Shown: positions 26,252 to 35,404, counted from the stretch's first letter. The stretch is DNA of 42,530 bases from Pseudobacteriovorax antillogorgiicola (GCA_945898195.1 CAMDHM010000025.1:1-42530); one strand, 5' to 3'. The notes: generated by a model from the sequence alone, not told the origin. Numbers and translations are program-made.

Positions 26252-27255
26252 AGGCCTAATCCCGCACTGCATGTTGCAAGGCGAATCGACGCCTCCCATC
26301 CGCTTCGGATAGAGGGCCACAGTTGGGTAAAACCCATCGCCTTCGCATATGCCGGAGCCGGTATCCCCGCTTCATGAGTGCGTCCTGCCGAATACACAAT
26401 TGCCGTTTTTGGAACTAGGATCCTATCCGCCTGAGATGCCACAGCCCCGTCCGAAGAAAACCGAAAAATTTCGTTAGTCGGGTTGGCTGTTTGACATTTC
26501 ATTGCAACATCACAAAATCCAACGGAAGAATCCTTCAAAGAAAGGTCCTCCAAAAATCCGGCAAAGCTGCGAGCTTCAACGTCGGCAGGAATAAACCCAG
26601 CGACAATGATCCGTTTTAGACAAATACCCTGGATATTAATCCATTCACGAACCCGCTCCTCAATAAATGAAAACCAGATCGGATCACGTTCAATCTTAGA
26701 TGGCATCTGAATATTAAAAACAGCAGCGGGTTGTCCGCCCATTTCCAATGCCGTCGCCTGCAAATATCCATCAGGGCCAACATGCCAAAGGGAGGGTGAT
26801 TCACCAGACTGCCGTTGCTTCATCCCCACAACAGAGGTGGTGGCAACAGCCATCGATTCGGTTTCACTGGTGTCGTCATATTCAGCCACCGGTTCACTCC
26901 GCCAATCAAATTCTGCAAAGGCACCCGCGGCGAGGATAGACTGATCCCACTCGACTTCACTGTGAGCCTTTTGCATAGACTGCTGGAACAAAACCACATC
27001 TGCACGATGCGCACGAAGAAATTGGTCCACCAACTCTAAACGGTCGCGCCGAAAGATCCAGTCGCCATTCCATGATGAAGTCAACGCCGGTGCCAAGGGC
27101 TTCTGATTGAACAAATTAAAAGTATGGATAACCAAAGTTCGATCGTCATATCCGGACGTCAGCAACCGCGATACACAGCCTCCGTTCAGCAGTGACAAAG
27201 CCGACAATACCAGGCCGCACCTGAGACTTTGTCCGCTTCTGAACAGGTTCAGCAA
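26248..27255 (-). CDS. EEP-fold (endonuclease/exonuclease/phosphatase) lipoprotein, probably inactive
   Basis: This 335-residue protein starts at TTG 27255, with GAGG eight bases upstream inside the preceding gene. The start MLNLFRSGQSLRCGLVLSAL then SLLNGGC is a lipoprotein-like signal, though Asn at -3 is not ideal. The fold outline is that of EEP enzymes: LVIHTFNLFNQ, FLRAHRADVVLFQQSM, YLQATALEM, AAVFNIQMPS, IIVAGFIPAD, ADRILVPKTA, and a last GFTQLWPSIRSGWEASIRL. The catalytic landmarks are altered. LQE is FQQ, the GDFN site is AGFIPAD, and the final SDH is replaced (RSGWEAS). It therefore looks like a binding protein derived from a nuclease or sphingomyelinase-type hydrolase. It overlaps the acyl-CoA dehydrogenase gene by seven bases. 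Confidence 0.65.
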   Translation of the reverse strand: MLNLFRSGQSLRCGLVLSALSLLNGGCVSRLLTSGYDDRTLVIHTFNLFNQKPLAPALTSSWNGDWIFRRDRLELVDQFLRAHRADVVLFQQSMQKAHSEVEWDQSILAAGAFAEFDWRSEPVAEYDDTSETESMAVATTSVVGMKQRQSGESPSLWHVGPDGYLQATALEMGGQPAAVFNIQMPSKIERDPIWFSFIEERVREWINIQGICLKRIIVAGFIPADVEARSFAGFLEDLSLKDSSVGFCDVAMKCQTANPTNEIFRFSSDGAVASQADRILVPKTAIVYSAGRTHEAGIPAPAYAKAMGFTQLWPSIRSGWEASIRLATCSAGLGL

Positions 27256-28409
27256 CCGATGTACCTCGCAATCACAAGGCGCTGTATTTCGCTTGTCCCT
27301 TCGCCAATCCTCAGGAGTGCGGCGTCGCGATAAAATCGTTCGATGGGGTATTCTTTCATCAATCCGTATCCGCCGAATGTCTGTTGCCCTTCACGGGCTG
27401 CAAACTCGGCAACTTCGGAGCAGTAAAGCTTGGCCATGGCCGCCACCTTGGCAAAAGGTTTTTTGTTCTGACGCAACCAACATGCCTTGTAAAGCAGGCC
27501 CTCTGCCGCTTCAATACGGGTGGCCATCTCTGCAAGTTTGAATGCAATTGCCTGATGTTTGCCAATTGTTACGCCAAAGGTCTTACGCTCATTGGCATAT
27601 TTGATCGTCATGGCTAGAGCACCTTTGGCCAAGCCAAGGCCCATGGCGCCAATCGAGAGGCGGCCTCCGTCAAGAGTCTCCATCATAATTTTGAAACCCT
27701 CGCCTTGCTTTCCAAGCAAAGCGTCGTGGGGCACACGGACATTGTCAAAATAAAGTTCGCCTGTGTTTGATGCCCGCCACATCATCTTGCCCTTCATGGC
27801 GCGACGGGTCAGGCCAGGAGCATCCGCCGGCACAATCAGGCAACTCAACTCAGCCCGTCCATCCGAGCGCCGTCCAGTCACGGCCTGCACCGTGAGGCCA
27901 ACCGTCATCTCTGATGCACTATTGGTAATCCAGATCTTGCTGCCATTGATAATCCATTCGCGAGATTGTTCATCAAAAACAGCAGTGGTTTTGCTTCCCT
28001 GGGCATCACTTCCTGCCTCTGGTTCCGTTAGTCCAAATCCCCAAAGCGAGGTTCCATCGCAGAGGGCCGGAAGGTATTTTTTCTTTTGCTCCTCAGTTCC
28101 GTAATAATAGATGGGACCCGCACCGAGGCTATTGTGGGCAGCAATCGTTGCCGCCTGGGAACCATCGACCCGCGCCAATTCTTCCACCGCGATGATGTAA
28201 GAAAGGTAATCCATTCCGTGACCACCGTAGTCGGATGACACGATCGTGCCAAACAGACCAAGGTTTCCCATCTTACGAGTCAGGTCTGTGGAAAAAGATT
28301 CACTTTCATCCAACTCGCGGGCCAGTGGCGCAATCTCGGTTTCCGCAAATTTGCGGACGGTCTGACGGAGAAGGCCATGTTCTTCGGATTCATCAAATGA
28401 GTAGGACAT
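27249..28409 (-). CDS. Acyl-CoA dehydrogenase (short-chain/butyryl type)
   Basis: This 386-residue FAD enzyme oxidises acyl-CoA to enoyl-CoA and passes electrons to ETF. The family's usual length and order are present. An N-terminal helical domain is followed by the FAD/substrate strand signature GFGLTEPEAGSDAQ (near 123-136) and WIINGSKIWITNS. The middle beta domain comes next, then GGRLSIGAMGLGLAKGAL, RKTFGVTIGKHQAIAFKLAE and QTFGGYGLMKEYPIER. The catalytic base is Glu370 in RIGEGTSEIQRLVIARYI. This position is used by short- and medium-chain types, not by the isovaleryl type. The substrate cannot be fixed. It sits between rsgA and the EEP lipoprotein gene; no other beta-oxidation gene is in the window. 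Confidence 0.92.
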   Translation of the reverse strand: MSYSFDESEEHGLLRQTVRKFAETEIAPLARELDESESFSTDLTRKMGNLGLFGTIVSSDYGGHGMDYLSYIIAVEELARVDGSQAATIAAHNSLGAGPIYYYGTEEQKKKYLPALCDGTSLWGFGLTEPEAGSDAQGSKTTAVFDEQSREWIINGSKIWITNSASEMTVGLTVQAVTGRRSDGRAELSCLIVPADAPGLTRRAMKGKMMWRASNTGELYFDNVRVPHDALLGKQGEGFKIMMETLDGGRLSIGAMGLGLAKGALAMTIKYANERKTFGVTIGKHQAIAFKLAEMATRIEAAEGLLYKACWLRQNKKPFAKVAAMAKLYCSEVAEFAAREGQQTFGGYGLMKEYPIERFYRDAALLRIGEGTSEIQRLVIARYIGC

Positions 28410-28430
28410 CTTTAATTCCCATATTCTGGT

Positions 28431-29618
28431 TCAAGGATCTTCAACATCGAGATCCCTTGTTCGTCCCTGCCTGCCGGTGGTTCCCAGCAATAAACCAAGG
28501 TATGACTTATACCGCCACGGGGCAATTTTTCCAGACTCAACTGCCTCCAGAACCCTGCAGCCAGGTTCCTCAACATGCCGACACTCCCGAAACGTACATT
28601 TCCCCAAAAACGGGCGCATTTCGATGAAACAGTGGGTGAGGTGAATGGGGGAGTCCTCGCGCAAAAGAAAACTCCTGACCCCGGGCGTATCGATGACATA
28701 ACCGCCCGAGCCAAGCTTTAAAAAACTAGCATAGGAGGTCGTATGGCGCCCCTTGTAGGCAATATTTTCGTTCAGTTCGACTGCCTGGACCAGCTCGGGT
28801 TTGAACAGATTGACGATGGAGGACTTTCCAACCCCAGAATGCCCTGAAAACGCAGTGATTTTCCCCTTTAAAACCGCCGCCAATTCCTTGGTAACGGAGT
28901 CCCTTGTGGCTCCTTTGGCATTCGCTTGCATTGCGAAAACCTCATAACCAAGGGACCGGTATAGCGCCATGCGCTCCTCGCATCGGCCACGAAATGCCGT
29001 ATGATCTTCCAGGAGATCGCGTTTGTTCAGAATGATGAGGGGGCGAATGCCCTCGCTTTCAGCAAGAACCAGATAGCGATCGATCAAACCCCATTTGACC
29101 AGAGGACTTCGAAAGCTGACGACGACCGCCAACTGGTCCAAGTTGCTACAGAGCACATGCTCCCGCTCGGGGGTCATGGGATCCCGCCGCGCCAGACGCG
29201 TGCTCCTTGGCGCCAACGCTTCGATCATGCACTGGGGCAGCTCGGAAGTCGACGCGAGCTCGTCCTCAAGGGCTGGGCGGCATAAAACCCGATCGCCGAC
29301 ACACACAAAATTTCTTTGCTCTCGTCGAGCGGTTAAATGGCGTCGAGGAATTGTTGCCAACCAAACATCGCTGGTCTTGACGCTGCCAATTTTGGCTTCT
29401 AAAGACACAAACGCATACCGCTTGTGAACTTCCACAACACGCGCCGGGAATACCCCCGTACCTTCTTTAATCTCCCACTCGCTTTCGGGAACTTCAAACT
29501 TTACAGCCAAATCGGTCGCACGTGATTTACTCTTCTCGCGGCGACGAATCTTGGTAAATTTTTCAAATGATTCCGAGTTCTCATCCTCGTCCCAGAATCG
29601 GTTTGGTGGCTTGGACAC
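28431..29618 (-). CDS. rsgA: Ribosome small-subunit GTPase RsgA
   Basis: The start is GTG 29618: a perfect AAGGAGG lies eight bases upstream and overlaps the plsB stop (TAAGGAGG). The 395-residue product has an unusually long basic N-terminus (about 1-55). An OB fold follows (ARVVEVHKRYAFVSL onward), then a circularly permuted GTPase with G4 NKRD (198-201) before G1 GHSGVGKSS (259-267) and G3 DTPG. The C-terminal zinc site is CTFRECRHVEEPGC. RsgA hydrolyses GTP on the 30S subunit and helps its late maturation. The permuted motif order is diagnostic. The residue after the GRHTT switch region is intact. It is coupled to plsB upstream. Confidence 0.95.
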   Translation of the reverse strand: MSKPPNRFWDEDENSESFEKFTKIRRREKSKSRATDLAVKFEVPESEWEIKEGTGVFPARVVEVHKRYAFVSLEAKIGSVKTSDVWLATIPRRHLTARREQRNFVCVGDRVLCRPALEDELASTSELPQCMIEALAPRSTRLARRDPMTPEREHVLCSNLDQLAVVVSFRSPLVKWGLIDRYLVLAESEGIRPLIILNKRDLLEDHTAFRGRCEERMALYRSLGYEVFAMQANAKGATRDSVTKELAAVLKGKITAFSGHSGVGKSSIVNLFKPELVQAVELNENIAYKGRHTTSYASFLKLGSGGYVIDTPGVRSFLLREDSPIHLTHCFIEMRPFLGKCTFRECRHVEEPGCRVLEAVESGKIAPWRYKSYLGLLLGTTGRQGRTRDLDVEDP

Positions 29619-29631
29619 GGACAGAACCTCC

Positions 29632-32193
29632 TTAGACCGGACTGCGCCCGACACTTTGTGACATGTCAGTTCCAAGCAACAAGCGCGGCAATTGTCCCAT
29701 TTTTTTCAATGCGGGCAGGGCCACAATCTGCTGAAACGTTTCTGCCGACGCCCCCGCAGCATCCGGATGAAATACGTCATCTTGAACCTCCTGTATTTCT
29801 GCCAAACCGCGTTTGATCAAGGTGTCTACAAACGTACGAAGCTGCAGAGCGTCAAAGGCACCAGAGGCTTCTGACCCACGCAGGGTATCTAAACGGCGTC
29901 CGGTTGCAGCGAAGCTGCTGTCAAATTCCCGACGTCTGATGGCGCGCAGCCCCCCACCCGCACCCAGCATGGCGAGGCCGATACCAACGCGATCCAAAGA
30001 ACCCGCGCAAACACGGGCAAGCGCCTGCAACCACATAAACCGGTTTGACGATAAGCCGGGCCGACACACGATTTCATCGCGATCCAAGCGGCCCTTCGCT
30101 CGCCGGCCCGGAACTTCAATGAATCCAACTTCAACAAGTGCCTCAAGTAAAAGTCCCGCACGGCTAGGGATCGACGCATCATCGATACCAATGAAATATT
30201 CGGCGCGTAGAAATGGGACGGCGTCGGCCAGTGCTGCGATGACCTCCCCAACGGTCAATTGATCGCAATGCAGGAACAGCCGCGCCACAACTGCCGGCAT
30301 TAAAAATAAGTGAACGGTCATATTACTGTAATACGCCAGAGTTTTTGCATCTTCCTCATTAACATAAATCACATCACCACCGGCCAGCTTTAGCCTGCGG
30401 CAGGCGCCAACTCGCTCTGTGGCGGCTATCGCCGATTTACCATCGATAGCTGGAATAAATACATAAGGACTAAAAGGAGCAAGCCGTTGAAGGCTAAGCA
30501 TGGCATCGAGCAGCTCACAAAGTTGGTCTTCGGCAAGGGCACGATTCGGAACAGCCAAAAGCGCCGTCGCAACGAGTGAGACGGGACCTAGTACCGCTGC
30601 CGCATTGATCCGACACATGATTTCCAGGGATATTTCCTGAGTTAGGGGGTTCATCCAAGATGGACGTGATTCCGAAAGGGCAACCTCAGTTTTCCAACCG
30701 GGCCGACGATTCTCGATAAACTCCCCTAATTCCAACGGCTCACCGCAGGAGACATAAGCCGAACCGAAGGTTTTTCGGAGGTCACCTGCCGCAGAAAGCA
30801 ACTGACCAAAAGACTCGCTGCGTTTTTTTTTGCCCCGGGATTCATCAACGTACGTCTTGGCTTCCCACACGCGATCATAGCCAAGAAAAATTGGCAGCAA
30901 TGCAATCGGTCGCTCCCAATTCCGCAAAAAGCTTTGAACCACCATCGAAAGAAAACCAGTCTTTGGCGGGAGTAATCGCCCAGTGCGGCTGCGCCCTCCC
31001 TCGGGAAAAAACTTTAAGGGAAACCCGCTGGTTACTAAATGATGTACGTATTCACTGAACACGCCGGCGTACAATTTATTTCCACTAAATGTTCGGCGTA
31101 TGTAAAAAGCGCCGACCTTGCGCAAAACACCGCCTACCGGCCAAAAATTTAAATTTATTCCAGCGGCTGTGTGTGGGGCAACATAACCTTCTGAATAGAG
31201 CGACTGCCCGAGCAACAAGTAATCGATATGGCTTCGGTGGCTCGGCATATAAATAATTTCATGGGCTGGACCAATGCGGTGAATCCGCTCAACGCCGCGC
31301 ATCACGAGGCCAGTGAACATTTTTTGCCACAAATATCTCAGAGCGATTTCGGTTGCCCGGATGAATGGATACGACAAATCCGCGGCAATCTCAAAAGCGT
31401 ATTGACGTGCGTCCTGTTCGACCGTCTCAAGGCTCTTTTTTGACCGGCGAACCTCATCTTCAATCAAAGTTCGTACGGGCTTCGTTCTTAAAATAGTCTC
31501 GACGACCCGCGGTTTCTCGCTGAGATTTGGTCCCACCGACAAAAATCTCTGTGTTTTGAAGTGGACACGCATGACCCGTGAAAGTTTGCGAGCCACCTGA
31601 TCGGGAGACTCCTCATTTCGCACTTGCTCTTGCAGACTGATCGGACGGCCAAACTGCACAAGCACGTTGCGACCTTGCACCAAAAAGATAAAAAACTTTT
31701 GAATGACACCTGCATGCTCGTCATCAAAGAAAAGCAATTTGAAAAAGCTTTGTTCGCTTCGACCAGGGTTCCTTCCCCAAAAAACTGAAACTGGAACCAA
31801 CTGAACATTGAAATCGGGATTGGCGCGAGCATGATCCACCAGCCTCATCAGGGGGCGGAGAATTTCACGACGGCTCTCACGGTCCGCTTGAAATAGTTTC
31901 AAGCTGCTAAGGAACATATGTGCAGCGCCGCCACGACTTGAGCTGCGCTCACGCAATACCGAAACCGGAAATCGTGGGCGTGGCAAGCCAACATTGCGGC
32001 ATTGTTCATCAATCACAATCAAATCGGACAATGATCCCGTCGGTGTAACGAAGCACACCGGTTTCGTGGGATCGATACCGGATTCTTTAAGGGGGTCATT
32101 GGGCATAGTTTTAGCTTGCACCCACCAGCGAACCGGTATGCGGATCCACCAGAATAAGCGTAGCCATTGAGTTGCTGTCAGCAGAGGTACCAT
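29632..32193 (-). CDS. plsB: Glycerol-3-phosphate acyltransferase PlsB
   Basis: About 853 residues from ATG 32193, which clears the panC stop by 16 bases; a longer form from 32241 would overlap panC. PlsB makes lysophosphatidic acid, the first step of phospholipid synthesis, at the inner membrane. The acyltransferase core carries block I MPSHRSHIDYLLLG, with the HX4D pair His319/Asp324. It then has AGINLNFWPVGGVLRKVGAF, block II FYIRRTF, block III LKFFPEGGRSRTGRLLPPK and block IV ALLPIFLGYDRV. Long N- and C-terminal helical regions match gammaproteobacterial PlsB in size. Many bacteria use PlsX/PlsY instead, so the presence of PlsB is informative about lipid metabolism. Confidence 0.93.
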   Translation of the reverse strand: MVPLLTATQWLRLFWWIRIPVRWWVQAKTMPNDPLKESGIDPTKPVCFVTPTGSLSDLIVIDEQCRNVGLPRPRFPVSVLRERSSSRGGAAHMFLSSLKLFQADRESRREILRPLMRLVDHARANPDFNVQLVPVSVFWGRNPGRSEQSFFKLLFFDDEHAGVIQKFFIFLVQGRNVLVQFGRPISLQEQVRNEESPDQVARKLSRVMRVHFKTQRFLSVGPNLSEKPRVVETILRTKPVRTLIEDEVRRSKKSLETVEQDARQYAFEIAADLSYPFIRATEIALRYLWQKMFTGLVMRGVERIHRIGPAHEIIYMPSHRSHIDYLLLGQSLYSEGYVAPHTAAGINLNFWPVGGVLRKVGAFYIRRTFSGNKLYAGVFSEYVHHLVTSGFPLKFFPEGGRSRTGRLLPPKTGFLSMVVQSFLRNWERPIALLPIFLGYDRVWEAKTYVDESRGKKKRSESFGQLLSAAGDLRKTFGSAYVSCGEPLELGEFIENRRPGWKTEVALSESRPSWMNPLTQEISLEIMCRINAAAVLGPVSLVATALLAVPNRALAEDQLCELLDAMLSLQRLAPFSPYVFIPAIDGKSAIAATERVGACRRLKLAGGDVIYVNEEDAKTLAYYSNMTVHLFLMPAVVARLFLHCDQLTVGEVIAALADAVPFLRAEYFIGIDDASIPSRAGLLLEALVEVGFIEVPGRRAKGRLDRDEIVCRPGLSSNRFMWLQALARVCAGSLDRVGIGLAMLGAGGGLRAIRRREFDSSFAATGRRLDTLRGSEASGAFDALQLRTFVDTLIKRGLAEIQEVQDDVFHPDAAGASAETFQQIVALPALKKMGQLPRLLLGTDMSQSVGRSPV

Positions 32194-32209
32194 GGATCCA
32201 CCGAATTGT

Positions 32210-33070
32210 TCACGCAGATGGGTTGAGTTCCATGTTATCAATCAATCGTAGGTCTCCCAACCGTGCCGCCAATAAGATGACCGCAGGACCCTTGATCGAG
32301 TCGCCCACCGGGGCGAGAGAAATCTGTTCACGAATTGTCAGGTATTCCACCGCAATGGCAGGCTGAAGGGCAATTTCCTTGGCCACGGTCGAAATAAGAA
32401 CTTGGGACCCCAACTCGCCGGCCTTGTACTTTTCAACGGCCGCCTTCACCCCTCTTGAAATGGCGACTGCCGCGGGACGTTGCTCTGGCTTCAGATAACG
32501 ATTCCGGCTACTCATCGCAAGGCCATCAGGCTCACGAACCGTCTCACTGCCAATGACTTTCAGGGGCACATTTAAATCGGCCACCATTTTTTCGATGAGG
32601 CGCCACTGCTGGTAGTCTTTCTTTCCGAAATAGGCGACGTCCGGCCGGACTAGATTAAACAGCTTGAGGACAACCGTAAGAACGCCGCGAAAATGGCCTG
32701 GGCGAGAAGCGCCACACAACTGGTTCTCAAGGCTTTCATTGTGTATCCAGGTCTGAAAATCTTCGGGGTAAATAGTCGCAATATTTGGCAGAAACACTGC
32801 GTCGCAGCCCGCTTCGGCAAGCATTCTGGCATCCTCAGTTAGGGTGCGAGGGTAGCGGTTGAAATCTTCCCCGGGTCCGAATTGGGTGGGGTTGACAAAA
32901 ATACTGACAATCACAGAATCTGCGTTTTGACGCGCTTGCTTCACCAGGGCCAGGTGGCCTTCGTGGAGGGCACCCATAGTTGGCACAAACGCCAACTTCT
33001 TTCCTCCAGAGAATAAACTCAGGCGGAATGCGTCAAGGGCTGCCGTCTCAACAATCGTTTGTAAAGTCAT
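32210..33070 (-). CDS. panC: Pantothenate synthetase
   Basis: From ATG 33070 the enzyme has 286 residues, matching the family length. It joins pantoate and beta-alanine with ATP through pantoyl-adenylate, the last step to vitamin B5. The nucleotidyltransferase motif is FVPTMGALHEGHLALVKQAR (HxGH). Other conserved parts are VSIFVNPTQFGPGEDFNRYP, CGASRPGHFRGVLTVVLKLF, VAYFGKKDYQQW and the KMSKS-like loop EPDGLAMSSRNRYL. Upstream is a candidate promoter with a perfect TTGACA. It heads the panC-plsB-rsgA-acyl-CoA dehydrogenase-EEP unit. No panB or panD is present in the window. An in-frame GTG at 33085 is a less likely start. Confidence 0.95.
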   Translation of the reverse strand: MTLQTIVETAALDAFRLSLFSGGKKLAFVPTMGALHEGHLALVKQARQNADSVIVSIFVNPTQFGPGEDFNRYPRTLTEDARMLAEAGCDAVFLPNIATIYPEDFQTWIHNESLENQLCGASRPGHFRGVLTVVLKLFNLVRPDVAYFGKKDYQQWRLIEKMVADLNVPLKVIGSETVREPDGLAMSSRNRYLKPEQRPAAVAISRGVKAAVEKYKAGELGSQVLISTVAKEIALQPAIAVEYLTIREQISLAPVGDSIKGPAVILLAARLGDLRLIDNMELNPSA

Positions 33071-33092
33071 CGAGCCTGTAATCACTTTCGAG

Positions 33093-33119
33093 ATGCTAGC
33101 GGTGTGGAGACCCTGTCAA
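33093..33119 (-). promoter_or_regulatory. Candidate sigma-70 promoter of the panC unit
   Basis: On the minus strand a perfect TTGACA (33119-33114) and TAGCAT (33098-33093) are 15 bases apart, slightly short. A start near 33086 would give a leader of about 15 bases before ATG 33070. Confidence 0.4.
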
Positions 33120-33379
33120 CTGCCCTCTTGGCAATCGGGCCAATCATTGGCCGGCGCTCTTCCAGGGGGCGAACCCCTTGTCCATCTCCGTGCAGGTCAA
33201 CCACCGACCTGTTCCGTCATCGCATCACGTGCAAGCCATAAATGACTTGCTCTGTTAGGCTTCGGTAGGATCCGTGAAGCCTTTAGTAGCGCTGCCATAC
33301 CGGTACCCAAAAAGATTTACAGAGCCTGCCGGACCGAGTCTTGAATGCCGCACGAAAACGACGAACCAACCAAGAAAAA
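33120..33379. other. Non-coding spacer with several dyads between the RodZ-like gene and panC
   Basis: No gene is visible in the ~290 bases before 33380. Three inverted repeats stand out: GGCCAAT-C-ATTGGCC (33138-33152), AGGTC-AACCACC-GACCT near 33192-33208, and AGGCTTC...GAAGCCT (33257-33282). None is followed by a T-run. The first lies upstream of the panC promoter and could be an operator. The others may end the RodZ-like transcript or belong to a structured RNA; the sequence alone does not decide. Confidence 0.4.
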
Positions 33380-34438
33380 TCAGAGCTTTTTTGCAGTTTC
33401 CCCAACCTGATTATTCGACGCGGATTCCGGATTTCCAGACTGGAAAATTAATTTTCGAATCCGACCTTTCGCACCAAGCGACCCAAGGCTTCTTCCATTA
33501 AAGGCAACCTCGACTGCAGCGGCGTCATAAACCGTCAACTCGGCACGATCAGTGAAAGTAAAACGATAGGCGTCAGGTTTCAATTGGCGAATGGACGGCT
33601 GTTTCCCGTCGGCCAGCATCTTGATTTTCACCGGTTCAATGACCACCAACTCCAAAACATGTTCGAAGTTGGCCTTTTCGCTGCGCAATTCAAGAGCTGG
33701 CTCTTCAACCGCGGGCTTGCTGGCTTCGACGATGGCTAGAACGGGCGTTACTGGCTGCTTTACTGGTGGTTTCACCGGTTCTTCTTTCACCAGCCGCGGT
33801 GCCACAGGCTCCTTGGCAACAACTTGCGGATTTGTTGGAACCACAACTTCAGGTTCGACTGCAGATTGCACTGCAACTTGTGCCACTAGATCAGGCTTTG
33901 CGGCCGGCTTCTGACCGCGCTTGACGCCCGCAGTCACCATGGCCACAACGAGGGCAAACAATGGAATGGCGACAAGCAACGCAACCGATTTTCCGCCGCT
34001 AATGTTCATGTTAGAGACCGTGCTTTTCTTCATCATGTTACCGATGTCGAAAACCAGCCTGCGCCGGGCGGGCATACGATTGGAAATGGTACCTTGACCG
34101 GCACCTACCTTCAGAGTTTTTTCCGTACCTGACGGGACCCAGCACTGGACGTAAATCTGGCACAATTCATCGGGATCAAGCTCGAGAACCCGGGCAATAC
34201 TGCGAACAAAGCCACGACCAAACACGACTCCAGGGAGCCGCTCAAGGTCGCCCGTTTCCAGGGCCACAATGAAGGTTCGGGTTATTTTTGTGATCTGTGC
34301 CACGGCGTCATAAGACATCCCGGCCTTTTCGCGGGCCTGTTTAAGCGTTTCGCCAAGCTGGTCTCGAAAAGCTTTGATATCTGGCGGTGTTGCTGGCGCC
34401 TTGGCGGAAATCGTGTGGTCGCTCATCGGCTTTTCCAT
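33380..34438 (-). CDS. RodZ-like HTH / transmembrane / DUF4115 protein
   Basis: From ATG 34438 the protein has 352 residues. A cytoplasmic Cro/C1-type helix-turn-helix covers about residues 24-90 (LGETLKQAREKAGMSYDAVA, QITKITRTFIVALETGDLER, LPGVVFGRGFVRSIARVLEL). This is the RodZ pattern that contacts MreB. A single membrane helix (SVALLVAIPLFALVVAMVTA) lies at 151-170. A Pro/Val/Lys-rich periplasmic linker follows, then a C-terminal beta domain of DUF4115 type (ELVVIEPVKIKMLADGKQ, YRFTFTDRAELTVYDAAAVE, VAFNGRSLG). RodZ helps place the elongasome and keep rod shape. ATG 34426 is an alternative start. No mre genes are nearby. It is divergent from the TPR/ctpA pair. Confidence 0.82.
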   Translation of the reverse strand: MEKPMSDHTISAKAPATPPDIKAFRDQLGETLKQAREKAGMSYDAVAQITKITRTFIVALETGDLERLPGVVFGRGFVRSIARVLELDPDELCQIYVQCWVPSGTEKTLKVGAGQGTISNRMPARRRLVFDIGNMMKKSTVSNMNISGGKSVALLVAIPLFALVVAMVTAGVKRGQKPAAKPDLVAQVAVQSAVEPEVVVPTNPQVVAKEPVAPRLVKEEPVKPPVKQPVTPVLAIVEASKPAVEEPALELRSEKANFEHVLELVVIEPVKIKMLADGKQPSIRQLKPDAYRFTFTDRAELTVYDAAAVEVAFNGRSLGSLGAKGRIRKLIFQSGNPESASNNQVGETAKKL

Positions 34439-34585
34439 GTTATGATCACGCCCAAGATCCTCGATCGACTTTTGATCAGAGCCCAAGTCCGTGTGGTGGC
34501 TACTAAGATGAATGCCACCCCGCAGGAAGCTCGGCAAGACAATATCCCTGATCCGGACCGACCGGAGTTTGAAGGAGGCCTTAAA

Positions 34586-35404
34586 ATGGCGACCCACCAG
34601 CCAAAAAAAATGAATAACAATCTGTTATTACTGACATTATCGACAATTATGTCAATTTCCGGATGCCAATCCTTGGATCATGATCAGAGTTCGGTTCAGG
34701 ACAAGCTGGAAACAAGAAAACAAATCGTCATCAACTCCCTCGACAGCGGCAATGCCGGTCAGGCACTAAAAGAGGTTCGGCCACTTTTAGACGAGTATCC
34801 GAACAATGCCGAAATCCTGAACCTTAATGGATTGATCCAGCTCGCGCTTAACAACAACAACAAAGCCATTGAGGTCATGGAGAAGGCGCACTCGCTACAA
34901 CCTGAAAATATAACCTTCGTACTCAATCTAAGCTCAGCCTACATCCAAGGCCACCATTACGCTAAAGGTACAAAAATCCTCAAGGAAACGATCGCATCAG
35001 AGGCCGTGAAATCCTACCGGTACCGCGAAAGGCTGTTTCACAATCTCGGACTGATTGCGGAATTATCTGGCGACTCGATTCGCTCCGAACGCTGGTATGG
35101 GCGCGCCTTGGAAGAAAACCCGACCAACTTCCTGACCCTGCTCAGAATGGCCCGTATCTACGAGACAACACATCGCAGTCGCCTCGCCCTGGATCAACTT
35201 GAAACAGCCAAAGGTGCGTGCATTCGCTGCGTCGAACCCATCGAGGGCATGATCCGTATCCTGCTAAAGCAGAAAAAAATCAGCACGGCTAAGGCCCTTC
35301 TTGCAGGGTACGAAAAAAACGAATCGCTGACAGATGATGACACACGACGTATCGTTGAAATGAAAAACATGATTGCCAAATTTCAAGCACCAGTGATGAG
35401 ATGA
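34586..35404 (+). CDS. TPR-repeat lipoprotein
   Basis: The start ATG 34586 has GGAGG seven bases upstream; the longer frame from 34415 runs back over the RodZ-like gene and is unlikely. The 272-residue product has the signal MNNNLLLLTLSTIMSISGC with the lipidated Cys27. At least five helix-turn-helix TPR units follow (VINSLDSGNAGQALKEVRPL, ILNLNGLIQLALNNNNKAIE, YIQGHHYAKGTKILKETI, LFHNLGLIAELSGDSIRSER, LLRMARIYETTHRSRLALDQ). This PilF/NlpI-like layout often holds a protease or assembly complex at the outer membrane. The stop overlaps the ctpA start (ATGA). It may therefore be the adaptor of that protease, as NlpI is for Prc in E. coli; this is inference from layout. Confidence 0.82.
   Translation: MATHQPKKMNNNLLLLTLSTIMSISGCQSLDHDQSSVQDKLETRKQIVINSLDSGNAGQALKEVRPLLDEYPNNAEILNLNGLIQLALNNNNKAIEVMEKAHSLQPENITFVLNLSSAYIQGHHYAKGTKILKETIASEAVKSYRYRERLFHNLGLIAELSGDSIRSERWYGRALEENPTNFLTLLRMARIYETTHRSRLALDQLETAKGACIRCVEPIEGMIRILLKQKKISTAKALLAGYEKNESLTDDDTRRIVEMKNMIAKFQAPVMR

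Noticed and set aside
34415-34585. Long N-terminal extension of the TPR lipoprotein
   Set aside because: The extension overlaps the start of the RodZ-like gene and precedes a signal peptide; GGAGG at 34574-34578 supports ATG 34586.
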